A stretch of 64,000 nt of DNA from Rhodanobacter sp. AS-Z3 (GCF_029224025.1 NZ_CP119392.1:457001-521000); one strand, 5' to 3'; positions 33,403 to 43,263 are shown, counted from the stretch's first letter. A program made the numbers and translations. The notes: a model not told the origin generated them from the sequence alone.

Positions 33403-33516
33403 GGTGATTCCCTGAAGTGGTTTATGACGTCCATTCTACGTAGGTCCAGAGCATCGTCGCAGCGGATGAGATCAGCAGCCGGCAATCTGCCGCTGTCATT
33501 CACCGCTGGAGTTGCC

Positions 33517-33774
33517 ATGCACGCTCGACCGCTGCCTTCCCCGCACCATCAACGCCTGCTTGGCGCCAGCGCACTGTGGCTGGCCGGTGGTGCAAGCCTG
33601 TTGCTGACTACGCTGATCCCGGCACACACCGAAACGCTCGGCTGGACGCCGGCGTTCTGGCTACTCGGAGCACCACTGGTCGTGCTGCTGGCACTGCAGC
33701 CCGCCTTGCCACGTCAGTTGTTGATGCTCTGCCGGCCACAGCGTCGGGCTCTTCACCGCAATATCTGGCAATAA
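33517..33774 (+). CDS. Small hypothetical membrane protein
   Basis: 85 residues from ATG 33517, with a GGAG site 5 nt upstream. It has two predicted helices (LLGASALWLAGGASLLLTTL and PAFWLLGAPLVVLLALQ) and a basic C-terminus (LCRPQRRALHRNIW). No family recognised. It lies between divergent aroE and the convergent ATP-grasp gene (10 bp from its stop). Confidence 0.6.
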   Translation: MHARPLPSPHHQRLLGASALWLAGGASLLLTTLIPAHTETLGWTPAFWLLGAPLVVLLALQPALPRQLLMLCRPQRRALHRNIWQ

Positions 33775-33784
33775 ACCAGGCCGA

Positions 33785-35272
33785 TCAGCGCGCGCTGCCA
33801 CCCTGACGCTTGCGCTCCATCCGGCGCAAAAACTCCTGCATGATCCGCAGATACAACTCGTCGCCGAGATGCGCATCCTCGACCCCCGCATCAATGGATG
33901 GGTTGTCGTTGACTTCGATGACCACCGGCTTGCTGCCGACCTGTTTCAGATCGACCCCGTAGAGACCATCGCCGATCGATTGCGTAGCCTTCAATGCCAG
34001 CTTGACCACTTCGGCCGGCGCATCGTTCACCGCGATCGTTTCGAAGCCGCCGGACTTCGCGGTGCCCTTGGCGCCGTGGTTGTAAATCTGCCAGTGGCCA
34101 CGCGACATATAGTACTTGCATGCATACAGCGGCTCGCGGTTGAGTACGCCGATACGCCAGTCGAAGTCGGTATAGAGGTATTCCTGCGCCAGCAGCAAGG
34201 CGCTGTGCTGGAACAGGCCACTGGCGGCCGCGGCCAGCGACGCCTCGTCCTCGACCTTGACCACGCCACGCGAGAACGAGCCGTCCGGAATCTTCAGCAC
34301 CAACGGGAAACCGAGCTTGGCAACAACGTCCTTGGTGCCCTTTGCATCATCACGATAGAGGATCTCGGTGCGCGGCACTGCCAGCTTGCGCGAGACCATC
34401 AGGTCGTTGAGGAAGATCTTGTTGGTGCAACGCAGGATCGAGGTGGGATCATCGATCACCACCATGCCTTCCTTCTCCGCGCGATGGGCGAAGCGATAGG
34501 TATGGTTGTCCGACGCGGTGGTTTCGCGAATGAACAGGCCATCGTATTCGGCCAGCCGCTGGTAATCATTTTTGCCGATGGGATCGACTTCGATGCCGAG
34601 TTCCTTGCCGGCAGCGACGAAGGACTTCAGCGCCTTCTTGTTCGACGGCGGCATCTGCTCGGCTGGATCAACCAGCATCGCCAGGTCGTAGCGGAACTGA
34701 CGACGCGCGCGCGGCTTGCGCCACAATTTGCGCGAGAAACGGTCGAGCTCCTCGGCGAACGCGTCTTCCTGGGCATCGTCGAGCGTATGCAATCCGACCG
34801 GCTTGATCGAACTGACCTGCCACACGCGATCGCGCTCGAACTCGATCCGCAGCAGCGGGCAGGGAAACATTTCGAACACCTGCCGAGCCAGGTCCTGCAG
34901 CGCGGGATAGGCGGTTTCGCCGAAGTAGACGAGGATGCCAAAGTCGGTGGTGTCGCGCCCGCCGGCGGGAAGGAAGTGGGTCAGTTTCTGGTTGAGATCG
35001 TCGATGTCCAGACCGTACAGCGAGCGCCGGCGCAGATCGTTGACCGTGCGCACCGACGGCATCACCTTGTGCCCGCGGGCCTCGGCCAGCAACGATACGT
35101 AATAGCCGGTGCCGAGATATTTGTAGCTGCGGCAGAGGTTGAGCACGTGCGTGCGCTCATCGTCACTGTCGACCGGCCTGCGCAAATAGTCCATCGCGCT
35201 GACAACGTCGACGGACGGGTAGTACGAGCCCCAGTCGGAGGCTTTTTCGACAACGATGACCAGACGGGTCAT
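33785..35272 (-). CDS. RLAN-domain RimK-like ATP-grasp ligase
   Basis: 495-residue predicted amide-bond-forming ligase. Residues about 1-190 fit the RLAN domain (RLVIVVEKASDWGSYYPSVD, GTGYYVSLLAEARGHKVMPS, ILVYFGETAYPALQDLA). Residues about 240-480 form the RimK-type ATP-grasp: LFIRETTASDNHTYRFAH, LGFPLVLKIPDGSFSRGVVK, LLAQEYLYTDFDWRIGVL, LYGVDLKQ, VVIEVNDNPSIDAGVED with metal-binding Glu and Asn. Substrate unknown. A GNAT acetyltransferase is divergent from it across 250 bp, a pairing reported for RLAN proteins (recollection). Confidence 0.88.
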   Translation of the reverse strand: MTRLVIVVEKASDWGSYYPSVDVVSAMDYLRRPVDSDDERTHVLNLCRSYKYLGTGYYVSLLAEARGHKVMPSVRTVNDLRRRSLYGLDIDDLNQKLTHFLPAGGRDTTDFGILVYFGETAYPALQDLARQVFEMFPCPLLRIEFERDRVWQVSSIKPVGLHTLDDAQEDAFAEELDRFSRKLWRKPRARRQFRYDLAMLVDPAEQMPPSNKKALKSFVAAGKELGIEVDPIGKNDYQRLAEYDGLFIRETTASDNHTYRFAHRAEKEGMVVIDDPTSILRCTNKIFLNDLMVSRKLAVPRTEILYRDDAKGTKDVVAKLGFPLVLKIPDGSFSRGVVKVEDEASLAAAASGLFQHSALLLAQEYLYTDFDWRIGVLNREPLYACKYYMSRGHWQIYNHGAKGTAKSGGFETIAVNDAPAEVVKLALKATQSIGDGLYGVDLKQVGSKPVVIEVNDNPSIDAGVEDAHLGDELYLRIMQEFLRRMERKRQGGSAR

Positions 35273-35522
35273 GACACCACTCAGACGATGCGGCGACGGC
35301 GGGAAAGGCCCTCAGCTGGCAGGGCGACGCGTACAAGGCGCGCAGTTTGGCACAGCGTCCGGGTTGCACAAAGGCGCGCGCTGAAGCGCGAATAAACGCG
35401 CGGATGGAAGGGCGAATGGATCGTCACAAGGGGCCGGGCGATCAGCCCAGCCACCGAAGCGCATCCGCGGCTGCTAAAGTCCGCAGGTGCCGACCCTTAA
35501 TTCCCCATCATCTTCTGCTCGC

Positions 35523-36020
35523 ATGCGCCGCGTCTTGCCGGACTCCGCCGACCTGCCGCCGGCAATCAGCAGCACGCGAGTACGTCGCGCCGCCGGCTCC
35601 GATCTTGACGATCTGGTTGCGCTGGAACAGCGCAGTTTCAGCACTGATCGACTGAGTCGTGCGCAATACCGCCGTCATCTGGACAGCGATTCGGCGGTGG
35701 TCCTGATAGCTACCGACAGTCATCGCCAGCTGCTAGGCAGTGCCGTGCTGTTCTTCCGCAAACGCAGCAGCGTGGCACGTCTCTACTCGCTGGCCACGCG
35801 GCAGGAAGCGCGCGGCCACGGCGTTGGCGCAGCTTTGCTGGTGGCCACCATTGACGCGTCCCGCCAACGGGGATGCCAGGCAATGCGACTGGAAGTGCGC
35901 AGCGACAACAGCGCCGCGATTGGCCTGTACGAACGTGCCGGGTTTCAGCGCATCGGTCGCTACGAATCCTATTACGAAGATGGCGCCGACGCGTTGCGCT
36001 ACGAACTGACGTTGGCTTGA
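35523..36020 (+). CDS. GNAT family N-acetyltransferase
   Basis: 165 residues from ATG 35523; a GTG at 35487 would add 12 residues and cannot be excluded. The GNAT core runs from TRVRRAAGSDLDDLVALEQ to the acetyl-CoA loop RQEARGHGVGAALLVATID (Q/RxxGxG/A type) and the final AIGLYERAGFQRIGRYESYY. Acceptor unknown. Divergent neighbour of the RLAN/RimK ligase, so the two may modify the same product. Confidence 0.88.
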   Translation: MRRVLPDSADLPPAISSTRVRRAAGSDLDDLVALEQRSFSTDRLSRAQYRRHLDSDSAVVLIATDSHRQLLGSAVLFFRKRSSVARLYSLATRQEARGHGVGAALLVATIDASRQRGCQAMRLEVRSDNSAAIGLYERAGFQRIGRYESYYEDGADALRYELTLA

Positions 36021-36030
36021 ACCACGGCGT

Positions 36031-36720
36031 TCAACGACCCAGTGGTTCTCCGATCCGACGCTCGGTTGCCTCATCAGGGCGCGCGACCAGCGCGCCGGTG
36101 CGCATCAGACTCACCGTGTAATGCCCCTGGTCGACCAGCGGCAGGAACGCACCACTGCCATAGACCGTATCGACCTCCGGCAACCAGCTCGGATACTGCT
36201 TTTTCAGATCGAGCAAGTCGAAACCACCAGCGTCGCTGAAACTGATCACCGTGCGCGGTGCCTGCATTTCCTGATTGGCGTCGTCGTAACGGCCAGACAG
36301 GCGATCCAGCCGATACAGCGGCGGCACGCCGGCCAGCAAGGCAGGCAGTTTCCACTTCAACACGACCGCCTCGATGCGCCAGTCATCGCCCGCCAGTTGC
36401 ACTTGGCGCGTACGGCCATCAGGCCTGGTGAGGGTGACCGCCCAGCGCTGCGGCGACAGGATATGTGCGTCGATATCCACCACCGGCGCCTCCTCGCCAA
36501 GCAGGCGATAACCGCGCAACGCATAGCCCATGCCGGCCAGCAACAAGGTCAGCATGAAGCAGATGATGCACAGCACCGCTCGCCAACTGGCGGCGAGCCG
36601 GCGACCGCCATGCAGGCGCTGGCGTACGGCAATCAACTGCACCAGGGTAATCAAGGCCAACACCGCCGCCATGATCAGCAGCAGGGTGGTCGGCAAACGC
36701 AGTAGTGCGGCCCAATCCAT
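36031..36720 (-). CDS. Conserved hypothetical membrane-anchored protein
   Basis: 229 residues from ATG 36720 (AGGA 8 nt upstream). Two N-terminal helices (LPTTLLLIMAAVLALITLVQ and WRAVLCIICFMLTLLLAGMG) are followed by a predicted beta-rich periplasmic domain of about 150 residues (WAVTLTRPDGRTRQVQLAGD, PPLYRLDRLSGRYDD, VDTVYGSGAFLPLVDQGHY). I do not recognise a function. A two-helix anchor is not compatible with an efflux pump. Convergent with the GNAT gene (10 bp). Confidence 0.7.
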   Translation of the reverse strand: MDWAALLRLPTTLLLIMAAVLALITLVQLIAVRQRLHGGRRLAASWRAVLCIICFMLTLLLAGMGYALRGYRLLGEEAPVVDIDAHILSPQRWAVTLTRPDGRTRQVQLAGDDWRIEAVVLKWKLPALLAGVPPLYRLDRLSGRYDDANQEMQAPRTVISFSDAGGFDLLDLKKQYPSWLPEVDTVYGSGAFLPLVDQGHYTVSLMRTGALVARPDEATERRIGEPLGR

Positions 36721-36859
36721 CTTCGTCGTCCTCATCGCCTGCAACGGCGAATCACGGTCCATCATAACGGGGCAGGTTGATGACAGCGGCCAGAATGTCG
36801 GTGGCCGTGGTCAGTCCCGCGGCCTCGCTATACTGGATGCGTTTCCAGGAACCCTGACC

Positions 36860-37015
36860 ATGTCCCGAATACTCTTGCTGCTGACATCCTGCCTCGTTCT
36901 GCTCCTGCTTGCCGGTTGCGGCAACAAGGGCTTGCTGGTGCTGCCGCCACATCCGGCCACACCATCCACGGTGGCGGCACCGACCTCCGCTGCGCCAGTC
37001 AACACACCACGCTGA
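36860..37015 (+). CDS. lptM: Small lipoprotein LptM (YifL family)
   Basis: 51-residue lipoprotein with lipobox LLAGC (Cys20) followed by GNKGLLVLPP, which matches the LptM/YifL pattern CGxKGxLxLP. In E. coli LptM promotes LptD oxidative maturation in LPS export. Its position just before dapF (10 bp gap) is the same as in E. coli yifL-dapF, which supports the call. Confidence 0.85.
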   Translation: MSRILLLLTSCLVLLLLAGCGNKGLLVLPPHPATPSTVAAPTSAAPVNTPR

Positions 37016-37025
37016 GTGATCTCAG

Positions 37026-37877
37026 GTGAACCTGCTGCGCTTTTCGAAGATGCATGGCATCGGCAACGACTTCGTCGTGCTCGACTGCCGCGAACACGCA
37101 TTCGCGCTGCAGCCAGCGCAGATTCGCGCCCTCGGTGATCGCCATACCGGGGTGGGCTTCGATCAATTGATCAGCATCGAGCCACCGCGGGACCCATCCT
37201 GTGCGTTCTATTACGGCATCTGGAATACCGACGGTTCGCCGTCGGGTCAGTGCGGTAACGGCGTGCGCTGCGTGGCCGCATGGCTGCATCGCGCGGGCGC
37301 GCTGGCGATCGGCGAATTGGTAATGATCGAAAGCCCGTCCGGTCCAGTGACGGTGCGTCTGGCAAACGCGCACGAAGTTACCGTGGACATGGGCGAGCCG
37401 GTGTTCGAGCCCGCAGGGATTCCACTGCTGGCTGACAGCATGGCGGACCACTACGAAGTCGTCGTCGACAACCGGACACTGGTGTTCGGCGCGGTCTCGA
37501 TGGGCAACCCGCACGCCGTGGTAACCGTGAACGACCTGGCCGACCCGGCGCTGGAGCAGCTCGGGCCGCTGCTGACCGCCCATGCCTCGTTTGCCGAAGG
37601 CGCCAATGCCGGCTTTGTCCAGCGGGTGGATCGAAGTCACCTGCGTTTGCGCGTGCACGAACGCGGCGCCGGCTGGACCCGCGCCTGCGGTACCGGCGCC
37701 TGTGCCGCGATGGCCATATTGCATCAGCGCGGCGAGGTCAGCGACTCGGTCACCGTCGAACTTCCCGGCGGCAAGCTGCGGATCGACTGGTCCGGCCCCG
37801 GCCACCCGCTGTGGATGAGTGGCCCGGCGGCCTTCGTTTTCGAAGGTGAATGGCCGGTTTCGGCACTCAGCGGGTAA
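37026..37877 (+). CDS. dapF: Diaminopimelate epimerase
   Basis: Converts LL- to meso-diaminopimelate for lysine and peptidoglycan. 283 residues from GTG 37026 (NLLRFSKMHGIGNDFVVLD). Catalytic cysteines: Cys76 in SGQCGNGVRC and Cys221 in ACGTGACAAM. RVHERGAGWTRACG and MGNPHAV are also conserved. The next ATG (37050) would cut into the conserved FSKMHG start. Part of lptM-dapF-DUF484-xerC. Confidence 0.96.
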   Translation: MNLLRFSKMHGIGNDFVVLDCREHAFALQPAQIRALGDRHTGVGFDQLISIEPPRDPSCAFYYGIWNTDGSPSGQCGNGVRCVAAWLHRAGALAIGELVMIESPSGPVTVRLANAHEVTVDMGEPVFEPAGIPLLADSMADHYEVVVDNRTLVFGAVSMGNPHAVVTVNDLADPALEQLGPLLTAHASFAEGANAGFVQRVDRSHLRLRVHERGAGWTRACGTGACAAMAILHQRGEVSDSVTVELPGGKLRIDWSGPGHPLWMSGPAAFVFEGEWPVSALSG

Positions 37878-37970
37878 TGAGGCGGTTGAAGCGCGCGCCG
37901 GTCCATCGCACACTCCGAACTGGCGGCATGCACCCGCGCCGGTCGTGACACGGTTCGAGGACTTTCCCCC

Positions 37971-38660
37971 ATGAGCGCAAGCACCTTGCTCGATGATGCC
38001 ACCCAGGCCCGGGTGGTCGCTGCCTATCTGAAACGCCATCCGGAGTTTCTCAGCGAATATCCCGAGCTGGCCGCCAAACTGACCATGCCCCGCCCGCAGG
38101 GCGCGGTGTCGTCACTGGCGGTATACCAACTACAGAGTCTGCGCGACAAGAATGCGGAACTGGAGCGCCAGCTGGCCGAACTGGTGGCAATCGCTGCGGA
38201 TAACGAAAAGTTGATGGAGCGCGTGCACGCGCTGACGGTGGCCTTGCTGCGGGCAAATACCATGGAGGTCGCCACCCGCACGGTGATTGCCAAGCTGTCT
38301 GCGGACTTCCATACCGAACAGGTGCGCCTGCTGTTGTTCGGCGACGAACCGCTGCTGCCGCGTACCGACTGGATGCAGCAGATTCCCGAAGGTGCGGCGG
38401 CCCTGCCGGAGTTCAGCGAATTCCTGCAGAAAAACGAGCCGGTTTCCGGCCGACTTTCCACGGAAAAACTTGAGCGCCTGTTCGGCGCCGACGCGGCACA
38501 AATTCAGTCAGTGGCGATGATGCGGCTAGGCGACTGCGGCATGCTGGCCATTGGCAGCGCCGATCCGGATCGCTTCCAGCCGGGTATGGGCAACCTGTTC
38601 CTGAAGATGATCGCCAGCACCATCACCGCGGCGCTGGCACGTGCACGGGATGTCTCCTGA
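37971..38660 (+). CDS. DUF484 family protein (YigA-like)
   Basis: 229-residue cytoplasmic protein with a GAF-like fold. The N-terminus VAAYLKRHPEFLSEYPELAA is diagnostic. A coiled-coil segment follows (LQSLRDKNAELERQLAELVA), then the GAF-like part (VRLLLFGDEPLL, MMRLGDCGMLAIGSADPDRF). It usually sits between dapF and xerC, as here. Biochemical role unknown. Confidence 0.9.
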   Translation: MSASTLLDDATQARVVAAYLKRHPEFLSEYPELAAKLTMPRPQGAVSSLAVYQLQSLRDKNAELERQLAELVAIAADNEKLMERVHALTVALLRANTMEVATRTVIAKLSADFHTEQVRLLLFGDEPLLPRTDWMQQIPEGAAALPEFSEFLQKNEPVSGRLSTEKLERLFGADAAQIQSVAMMRLGDCGMLAIGSADPDRFQPGMGNLFLKMIASTITAALARARDVS

Positions 38661-38667
38661 GCCGTCG

Positions 38668-39555
38668 ATGAGCCCACAACAACAGGTTGAACTGTGGCTT
38701 GCGCGGCTGGCTGACGAACGGCATGCCTCACCGCATACCACCGCAGGTTATCGCCGCGACCTGGCCAAGCTGCTGCGCTTCATGCACGAAGGCAACATCG
38801 GCTCGTTCGAAGCACTGGATACCAACCGAATGCGCAGCTTCGTGGCGGGCGAGCATCGCGCGGGACTGGCACCAAAAAGTTTGCAGCGGCTGCTGTCATC
38901 CTGCCGCAGCCTGTTCCGCCAACTCAGTCGAGAAGGCTTGCTGGCACATGACCCGTTGCTCGGCATCCGCGGCCCCAAGGTACGCCGCAAGCTGCCTCAA
39001 GTACTCGACGTGGACGAAGCCAGCGCACTGGTCGAAACCGACAGTGGCGGCAAGCTGGCGGTGCGTGACCGCGCGATGCTGGAACTGTTCTATTCCAGCG
39101 GATTGCGTCTTTCCGAACTGGTCGGCCTGCGCTGGCTCGACCTGAGCCTCGACGACGGCGAAGTCCGCGTACTCGGCAAGGGCAGCAAGACGCGCATCGT
39201 GCCGGTCGGTCGCCACGCCATTGCCGCCTTGCGCGCGCTCGGTGCCGAGCAGGGCATGCCCGCGGACGGGCCGGTGTTCCGTGGGCGTGGCAATGCACCG
39301 ATCAATCCGCGCACCGTGCAGTTGCGCATGAAGACGCTGGCGTTGCAGCAGGGCATCCCCAAGCACATCCATCCGCACTTGTTGCGCCACACGTTCGCCA
39401 GCCACATGCTGGAATCCTCCGGTGACCTGCGCGCGGTGCAGGAGCTGCTCGGCCACGCCGACATCGCCACCACGCAAATCTATACCCATCTGGATTTCCA
39501 GCATCTGGCGAAGGTTTACGACGCCGCGCACCCGCGAGCCCGACGCAAGCCGTGA
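38668..39555 (+). CDS. xerC: Tyrosine recombinase XerC
   Basis: Site-specific recombinase that resolves chromosome dimers at dif with XerD. 295 residues from ATG 38668, close to the E. coli length (298); ATG 38650, overlapping the DUF484 end, is an alternative. Core-binding N-domain (LARLADERHASPHTTAGYRR) and catalytic domain with Arg in SSGLRLSELVGLRW, Lys in GKGSKTRIVPV, HLLRHTFASHML, LGHADIATTQIYTHLDF with the Tyr nucleophile. Starts 7 bp after DUF484. Confidence 0.95.
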   Translation: MSPQQQVELWLARLADERHASPHTTAGYRRDLAKLLRFMHEGNIGSFEALDTNRMRSFVAGEHRAGLAPKSLQRLLSSCRSLFRQLSREGLLAHDPLLGIRGPKVRRKLPQVLDVDEASALVETDSGGKLAVRDRAMLELFYSSGLRLSELVGLRWLDLSLDDGEVRVLGKGSKTRIVPVGRHAIAALRALGAEQGMPADGPVFRGRGNAPINPRTVQLRMKTLALQQGIPKHIHPHLLRHTFASHMLESSGDLRAVQELLGHADIATTQIYTHLDFQHLAKVYDAAHPRARRKP

Positions 39556-39628
39556 CGTGACGGGATGCATTGAAGCGAAACCGTGACGGCCCCATGTCAT
39601 CGGCTCAAGCCCAATTCGCGGAGCCTCC

Positions 39629-40165
39629 ATGGAATCGTTTCACGCCACCACCATTGTCTGCGTGCGCCGCGAAGGGCGCGTCGTGATTGGCAGCGACGGC
39701 CAGGTCACGCTGGGTAACACGGTGATGAAGGGCAACGCCCGCAAGGTGCGTCGACTGGGCAAGACCGGTGAAGTGGTTGCGGGTTTCGCCGGCGCTACCG
39801 CCGACGCATTCACCTTGTTCGAACTGTTCGAACAGAAACTCGAAAAGCACAACAACAACCTCACCCGCGCTGCGGTGGAGATGGCCAAGGAATGGCGTAC
39901 CGATCGCCGTTTCGGCAAGCTCGAGGCGATGCTGGCGGTGGCGGACAAGGAAGTGTCGCTGCTGATTTCCGGCAACGGTGACGTGGTCGAACCCGAGCAC
40001 GGCCTGATCGCGATTGGTTCCGGTGGTCCGTTTGCGCAGTCCGCGGCGATGGCGCTGCTGGAAAACACCGAACTGGATGCACGCACCGTCGTCGAGAAGG
40101 CGCTGAAGATCGCCGGCGACATCTGCATCTACACAAACCACAACGTGTCGATCGAAGAGCTGTAA
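39629..40165 (+). CDS. hslV: ATP-dependent protease subunit HslV
   Basis: Proteasome-like Ntn hydrolase of 178 residues. The catalytic N-terminal threonine is Thr7 in [10 protein letters not shown], exposed after removal of six residues. [37 protein letters not shown] and GIGSGG-like [17 protein letters not shown] are characteristic. GGAG lies before the ATG. Forms the HslUV complex with the next gene (71 bp gap). Confidence 0.97.
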   Translation: MESFHATTIVCVRREGRVVIGSDGQVTLGNTVMKGNARKVRRLGKTGEVVAGFAGATADAFTLFELFEQKLEKHNNNLTRAAVEMAKEWRTDRRFGKLEAMLAVADKEVSLLISGNGDVVEPEHGLIAIGSGGPFAQSAAMALLENTELDARTVVEKALKIAGDICIYTNHNVSIEEL

Positions 40166-40236
40166 GCCCCCTCGATCCATCGTCACCCGGGCCGGCGCCG
40201 GGATAGCGACTGAAAACCCCTCTTTCTGGTGATCCC

Positions 40237-41580
40237 ATGTCTGAATTGACTCCCCGCGAAATCGTCAACGAACTCGACCGCTACATCATCGGCCAGCACG
40301 ATGCCAAGCGCGCGGTGGCGGTGGCGCTGCGCAGCCGCTGGCGGCGCATGCAGTTGCCGACGGAAATGCGCAACGAGATCACGCCGAAAAATATCCTGAT
40401 GATCGGACCGACCGGCGTCGGCAAGACCGAGATCGCCCGTCGCCTGGCCACGCTGGCGAATGCGCCCTTCGTGAAAGTGGAAGCCACCAAGTTCACCGAG
40501 GTCGGCTACGTCGGCAAGGATGTCGAGTCGATCATTCGCGATCTGGCCGATGGGGCTTACAAGCTGACCCGCGAACAGGCGATCAAACGCGTGCGTACGC
40601 AGGCCGAGGATCGGGCCGAGGATCGCATCCTCGACGCCCTGCTGCCGCGCCGCCAGGCCCAGCCAACCGACTGGAGCCACGACGCCGCGCCAGCCCCCGC
40701 GATCGACAGCGATACCCGCCAGAAGCTGCGCAAACAGCTACGCGAAGGCGTGCTGGACGAGCGCGAGATCGAACTGGACTTCGCCATGAATGTGGGTGTG
40801 GAGATCATGTCGCCACCCGGCATGGAGGAAATGGGCGCGCAGTTGCGCCAGATGTTCCAGAACATCGGCGGCGCCAAGACCCAGCAGCGCAAGCTGGCGA
40901 TCAAGCTGGCGCGGCCGCTGCTGATCGACGAAGAAGCCGGCAAGCTGCTCAACGACGAGGAGATCCGCGCCCAGGCGATGGAGAACGCCGAGCAGAACGG
41001 CATCGTCTTTATCGACGAGATCGACAAGGTCGCCCAGCGCAGCGACCACGGCCATGCCGGGGTCAGTCGTGAGGGCGTGCAGCGCGACCTGCTGCCGCTG
41101 GTGGAAGGCTCCACCGTGTCGACCAAGTACGGCCCGATCAAGACCGATCACATGCTGTTCATCGCTTCCGGCGCGTTCTCGCTGGCCAAGCCGTCGGATC
41201 TGATCCCCGAGCTGCAGGGCCGGCTGCCGATACGGGTTGAGCTTTCCGCGCTGTCGGTGGGCGACTTCAAGCGCATCCTGCGCGAGCCGCACAATGCACT
41301 GACCAAGCAATACATCGCGCTGCTCGGCACCGAAGGCGTCACCATTGAATTCACCGAGGCGGGCATCGACCGATTGGCCGAAGTGGCATTTCAGGTCAAC
41401 GAGCGCACCGAGAACATCGGCGCACGCCGGTTGCACACCGTGATGGAGCGTCTACTTGAGAAAATCTCCTTCGACGCGGCGGACAAATCCGGTGAAAAGT
41501 ATCTTATCGACGCCGATCAGGTGGATAGCAGTCTGGGCAGCCTGGTGCAGAACGAGGATCTCAGCCGCTATATCCTCTAG
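40237..41580 (+). CDS. hslU: HslU ATPase of the HslUV protease
   Basis: AAA+ unfoldase of 447 residues: [20 protein letters not shown], Walker [14 protein letters not shown], the GYVGKD pore loop in [14 protein letters not shown], Walker [16 protein letters not shown], and sensor/arginine segments [11 protein letters not shown]. It ends EDLSRYIL, the tail that inserts into HslV. The intermediate (I) domain (about residues 110-240) is present at normal length. Confidence 0.97.
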   Translation: MSELTPREIVNELDRYIIGQHDAKRAVAVALRSRWRRMQLPTEMRNEITPKNILMIGPTGVGKTEIARRLATLANAPFVKVEATKFTEVGYVGKDVESIIRDLADGAYKLTREQAIKRVRTQAEDRAEDRILDALLPRRQAQPTDWSHDAAPAPAIDSDTRQKLRKQLREGVLDEREIELDFAMNVGVEIMSPPGMEEMGAQLRQMFQNIGGAKTQQRKLAIKLARPLLIDEEAGKLLNDEEIRAQAMENAEQNGIVFIDEIDKVAQRSDHGHAGVSREGVQRDLLPLVEGSTVSTKYGPIKTDHMLFIASGAFSLAKPSDLIPELQGRLPIRVELSALSVGDFKRILREPHNALTKQYIALLGTEGVTIEFTEAGIDRLAEVAFQVNERTENIGARRLHTVMERLLEKISFDAADKSGEKYLIDADQVDSSLGSLVQNEDLSRYIL

Positions 41581-41621
41581 CTTGCAACCACGTAACAAGC
41601 CAGCCAGCGCGCTCTGCTAAA

Positions 41622-42254
41622 ATGGATCCCGTGAATAACGTCATCGAACTGAAAAATACCGGCCAGCGCGCCCAGTTGCGCGAGGCGCAGCAAAAGCAGA
41701 CCTTGATCCGCTTGTGGCGCGACGAGCTGGAACACGGCAGCTTCTGCGGTTACGTGGGTGGCGTCGGCCGGGAGTTTTTCCTGCTGTGGGTGGTCGGTGA
41801 CGGCATCACCTACGACGGCATGTACGTGATGCGTCACCGTGATATTTCCGAACTGGAAGCCCCGGACAAGCACCATGTGTTCTTCGAAAAGGCACTGGCG
41901 CTGAAGCACATCCTGCCGCGTCCGCCGCGCGGCTTCCCGCTGGACAACATCCGCGAAGTCATCCAGGCCGCTGGTGCGCAGGCGCCCGTCATTGGCGTGC
42001 ATGTGGACAGCGAGGACGAGTCGGAGGTTTGCTATATCGGCCGGCTGGTCAGCGTCGAGGAAGACGGTTTCAACATGCAGGAACTGAGCCCTGACGCAGA
42101 ATGGATGCGCGAGGCATCGTTCTTCAGCTGGGACGAAGTTTCCACGGTAAGCATCGAGGATGCCTACGCGCAATCGCTGCTGGCCGTCGCCGGCCCCGCA
42201 CCCGAGCTGTTGCCCAGCGGTGAAACCGGCCTCGGTCGCGCGCCATCGCCCTGA
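41622..42254 (+). CDS. Conserved hypothetical protein downstream of hslU
   Basis: 210-residue soluble protein. No family is recognised with confidence. It contains REAQQKQTLIRLWRDELEHG, GYVGGVGREFFLLWVVGDG and NIREVIQAAGAQAPVIGVHV, with an acidic centre (DSEDESEVCYIGRLVSVEED) reminiscent of a WYL- or Sm-like beta fold, and a poorly conserved tail. GTG at 41631 is an alternative start. It may be co-transcribed with hslVU (41 bp gap). Confidence 0.7.
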   Translation: MDPVNNVIELKNTGQRAQLREAQQKQTLIRLWRDELEHGSFCGYVGGVGREFFLLWVVGDGITYDGMYVMRHRDISELEAPDKHHVFFEKALALKHILPRPPRGFPLDNIREVIQAAGAQAPVIGVHVDSEDESEVCYIGRLVSVEEDGFNMQELSPDAEWMREASFFSWDEVSTVSIEDAYAQSLLAVAGPAPELLPSGETGLGRAPSP

Positions 42255-42321
42255 GCGGTGGCAGTAGCGCTGCAACCGTTAAGCTCTCACTTCGTCTTCC
42301 CTCGAAACAAGTGAGCAATAG

Positions 42322-43218
42322 ATGACCCGCATCGTCGTCGTCGGCAGCGTCAACATGGATCTGGTCACTCAGGCGCCGCGTTTTGTCGGCCCTGGGGAGA
42401 CCATTCTGGGCGACCGTTTCCTGACCGTACCCGGTGGCAAGGGAGCCAACCAGGCCGTCGCGGCAGCTCGACTTGGCGCCGAAGTGGCACTCGTTGGCGC
42501 CATCGGCAACGACGCGTTCGGCGCGCAACTGCGCGACGGACTGGTCAGCGAAGGTATCGACCTCAGCCAGCTGACCCAGCTTGATGATTGCGGCAGCGGC
42601 ACCGCCTCGATCACGGTTGCCGAGGGCGAGAACCAGATCATCGTGGTACCGGCGGCCAACGCAAGGGTAACCCCGGCGCAGGTTGAAAGCGCGCAGGCCT
42701 TGATCAGCCGGGCTGACGCGGTGCTGGTGCAGATGGAAATTCCGCTGGACGCCGTCGAAGCCACACTGCGACTCGGTCATCGACTCGGCACTCCGGTTAT
42801 TCTCAACCCCGCTCCGGCACAGCAGCTGCCCACCGACTGGCTGAGACTTGCCCGTTACGTCACGCCGAACCAGCATGAACTGGCGATACTGCTTGGCGCA
42901 GATCTCGCGGAAGATTTCCGCGAACTGATGCGTCGCGCGCCCTGTCCGGTAGTGCTGACCCGTGGCGGCGAAGGCGCCTGGTATCGCGACGCAGGCGAAC
43001 CGACCCATCAAGCCGGCTTCAAGGTCAGCGTGGTCGACAGCACCGGCGCCGGCGACACGTTCAACGCTGCGCTGGCGGTATTTCTGCACGAAGGCCTGGC
43101 CGCCGCGGTGCGCAAAGCCTGCCTTGCCGCCGCGCTTTCGGTGACCCGGCTCGGCGCCCAAGGCGGCATGCCACGCCTCGCCGAACTTGATCGGCAACTG
43201 TCCGAACATTCCGCCTGA
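42322..43218 (+). CDS. rbsK: Ribokinase (PfkB family)
   Basis: Phosphorylates D-ribose at O5, feeding the pentose-phosphate pathway. 298 residues with the PfkB signatures VGSVNMDLVTQAPRFVGPGE, GGKGANQAVAAARLGAEV, VTPNQHELAIL and the C-terminal DSTGAGDTFNAALAVFL bearing the catalytic Asp. No ribose transporter or rbsD/rbsR is adjacent, so the substrate could also come from nucleoside breakdown. Confidence 0.9.
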   Translation: MTRIVVVGSVNMDLVTQAPRFVGPGETILGDRFLTVPGGKGANQAVAAARLGAEVALVGAIGNDAFGAQLRDGLVSEGIDLSQLTQLDDCGSGTASITVAEGENQIIVVPAANARVTPAQVESAQALISRADAVLVQMEIPLDAVEATLRLGHRLGTPVILNPAPAQQLPTDWLRLARYVTPNQHELAILLGADLAEDFRELMRRAPCPVVLTRGGEGAWYRDAGEPTHQAGFKVSVVDSTGAGDTFNAALAVFLHEGLAAAVRKACLAAALSVTRLGAQGGMPRLAELDRQLSEHSA

Positions 43219-43263
43219 TCGCACCGGCGCAAGCAGCGGCCATGTTGGCGCTATGCTGCGGTC

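Noticed and set aside
33869..35395. 508-codon plus-strand frame opposite the RLAN/RimK gene
   Set aside because: It lies almost wholly antisense to a well-supported ligase and has no recognisable domain.
36031..36720. Possible efflux-pump identity for this membrane protein
   Set aside because: Only two helices and a beta-rich domain; no transporter architecture.
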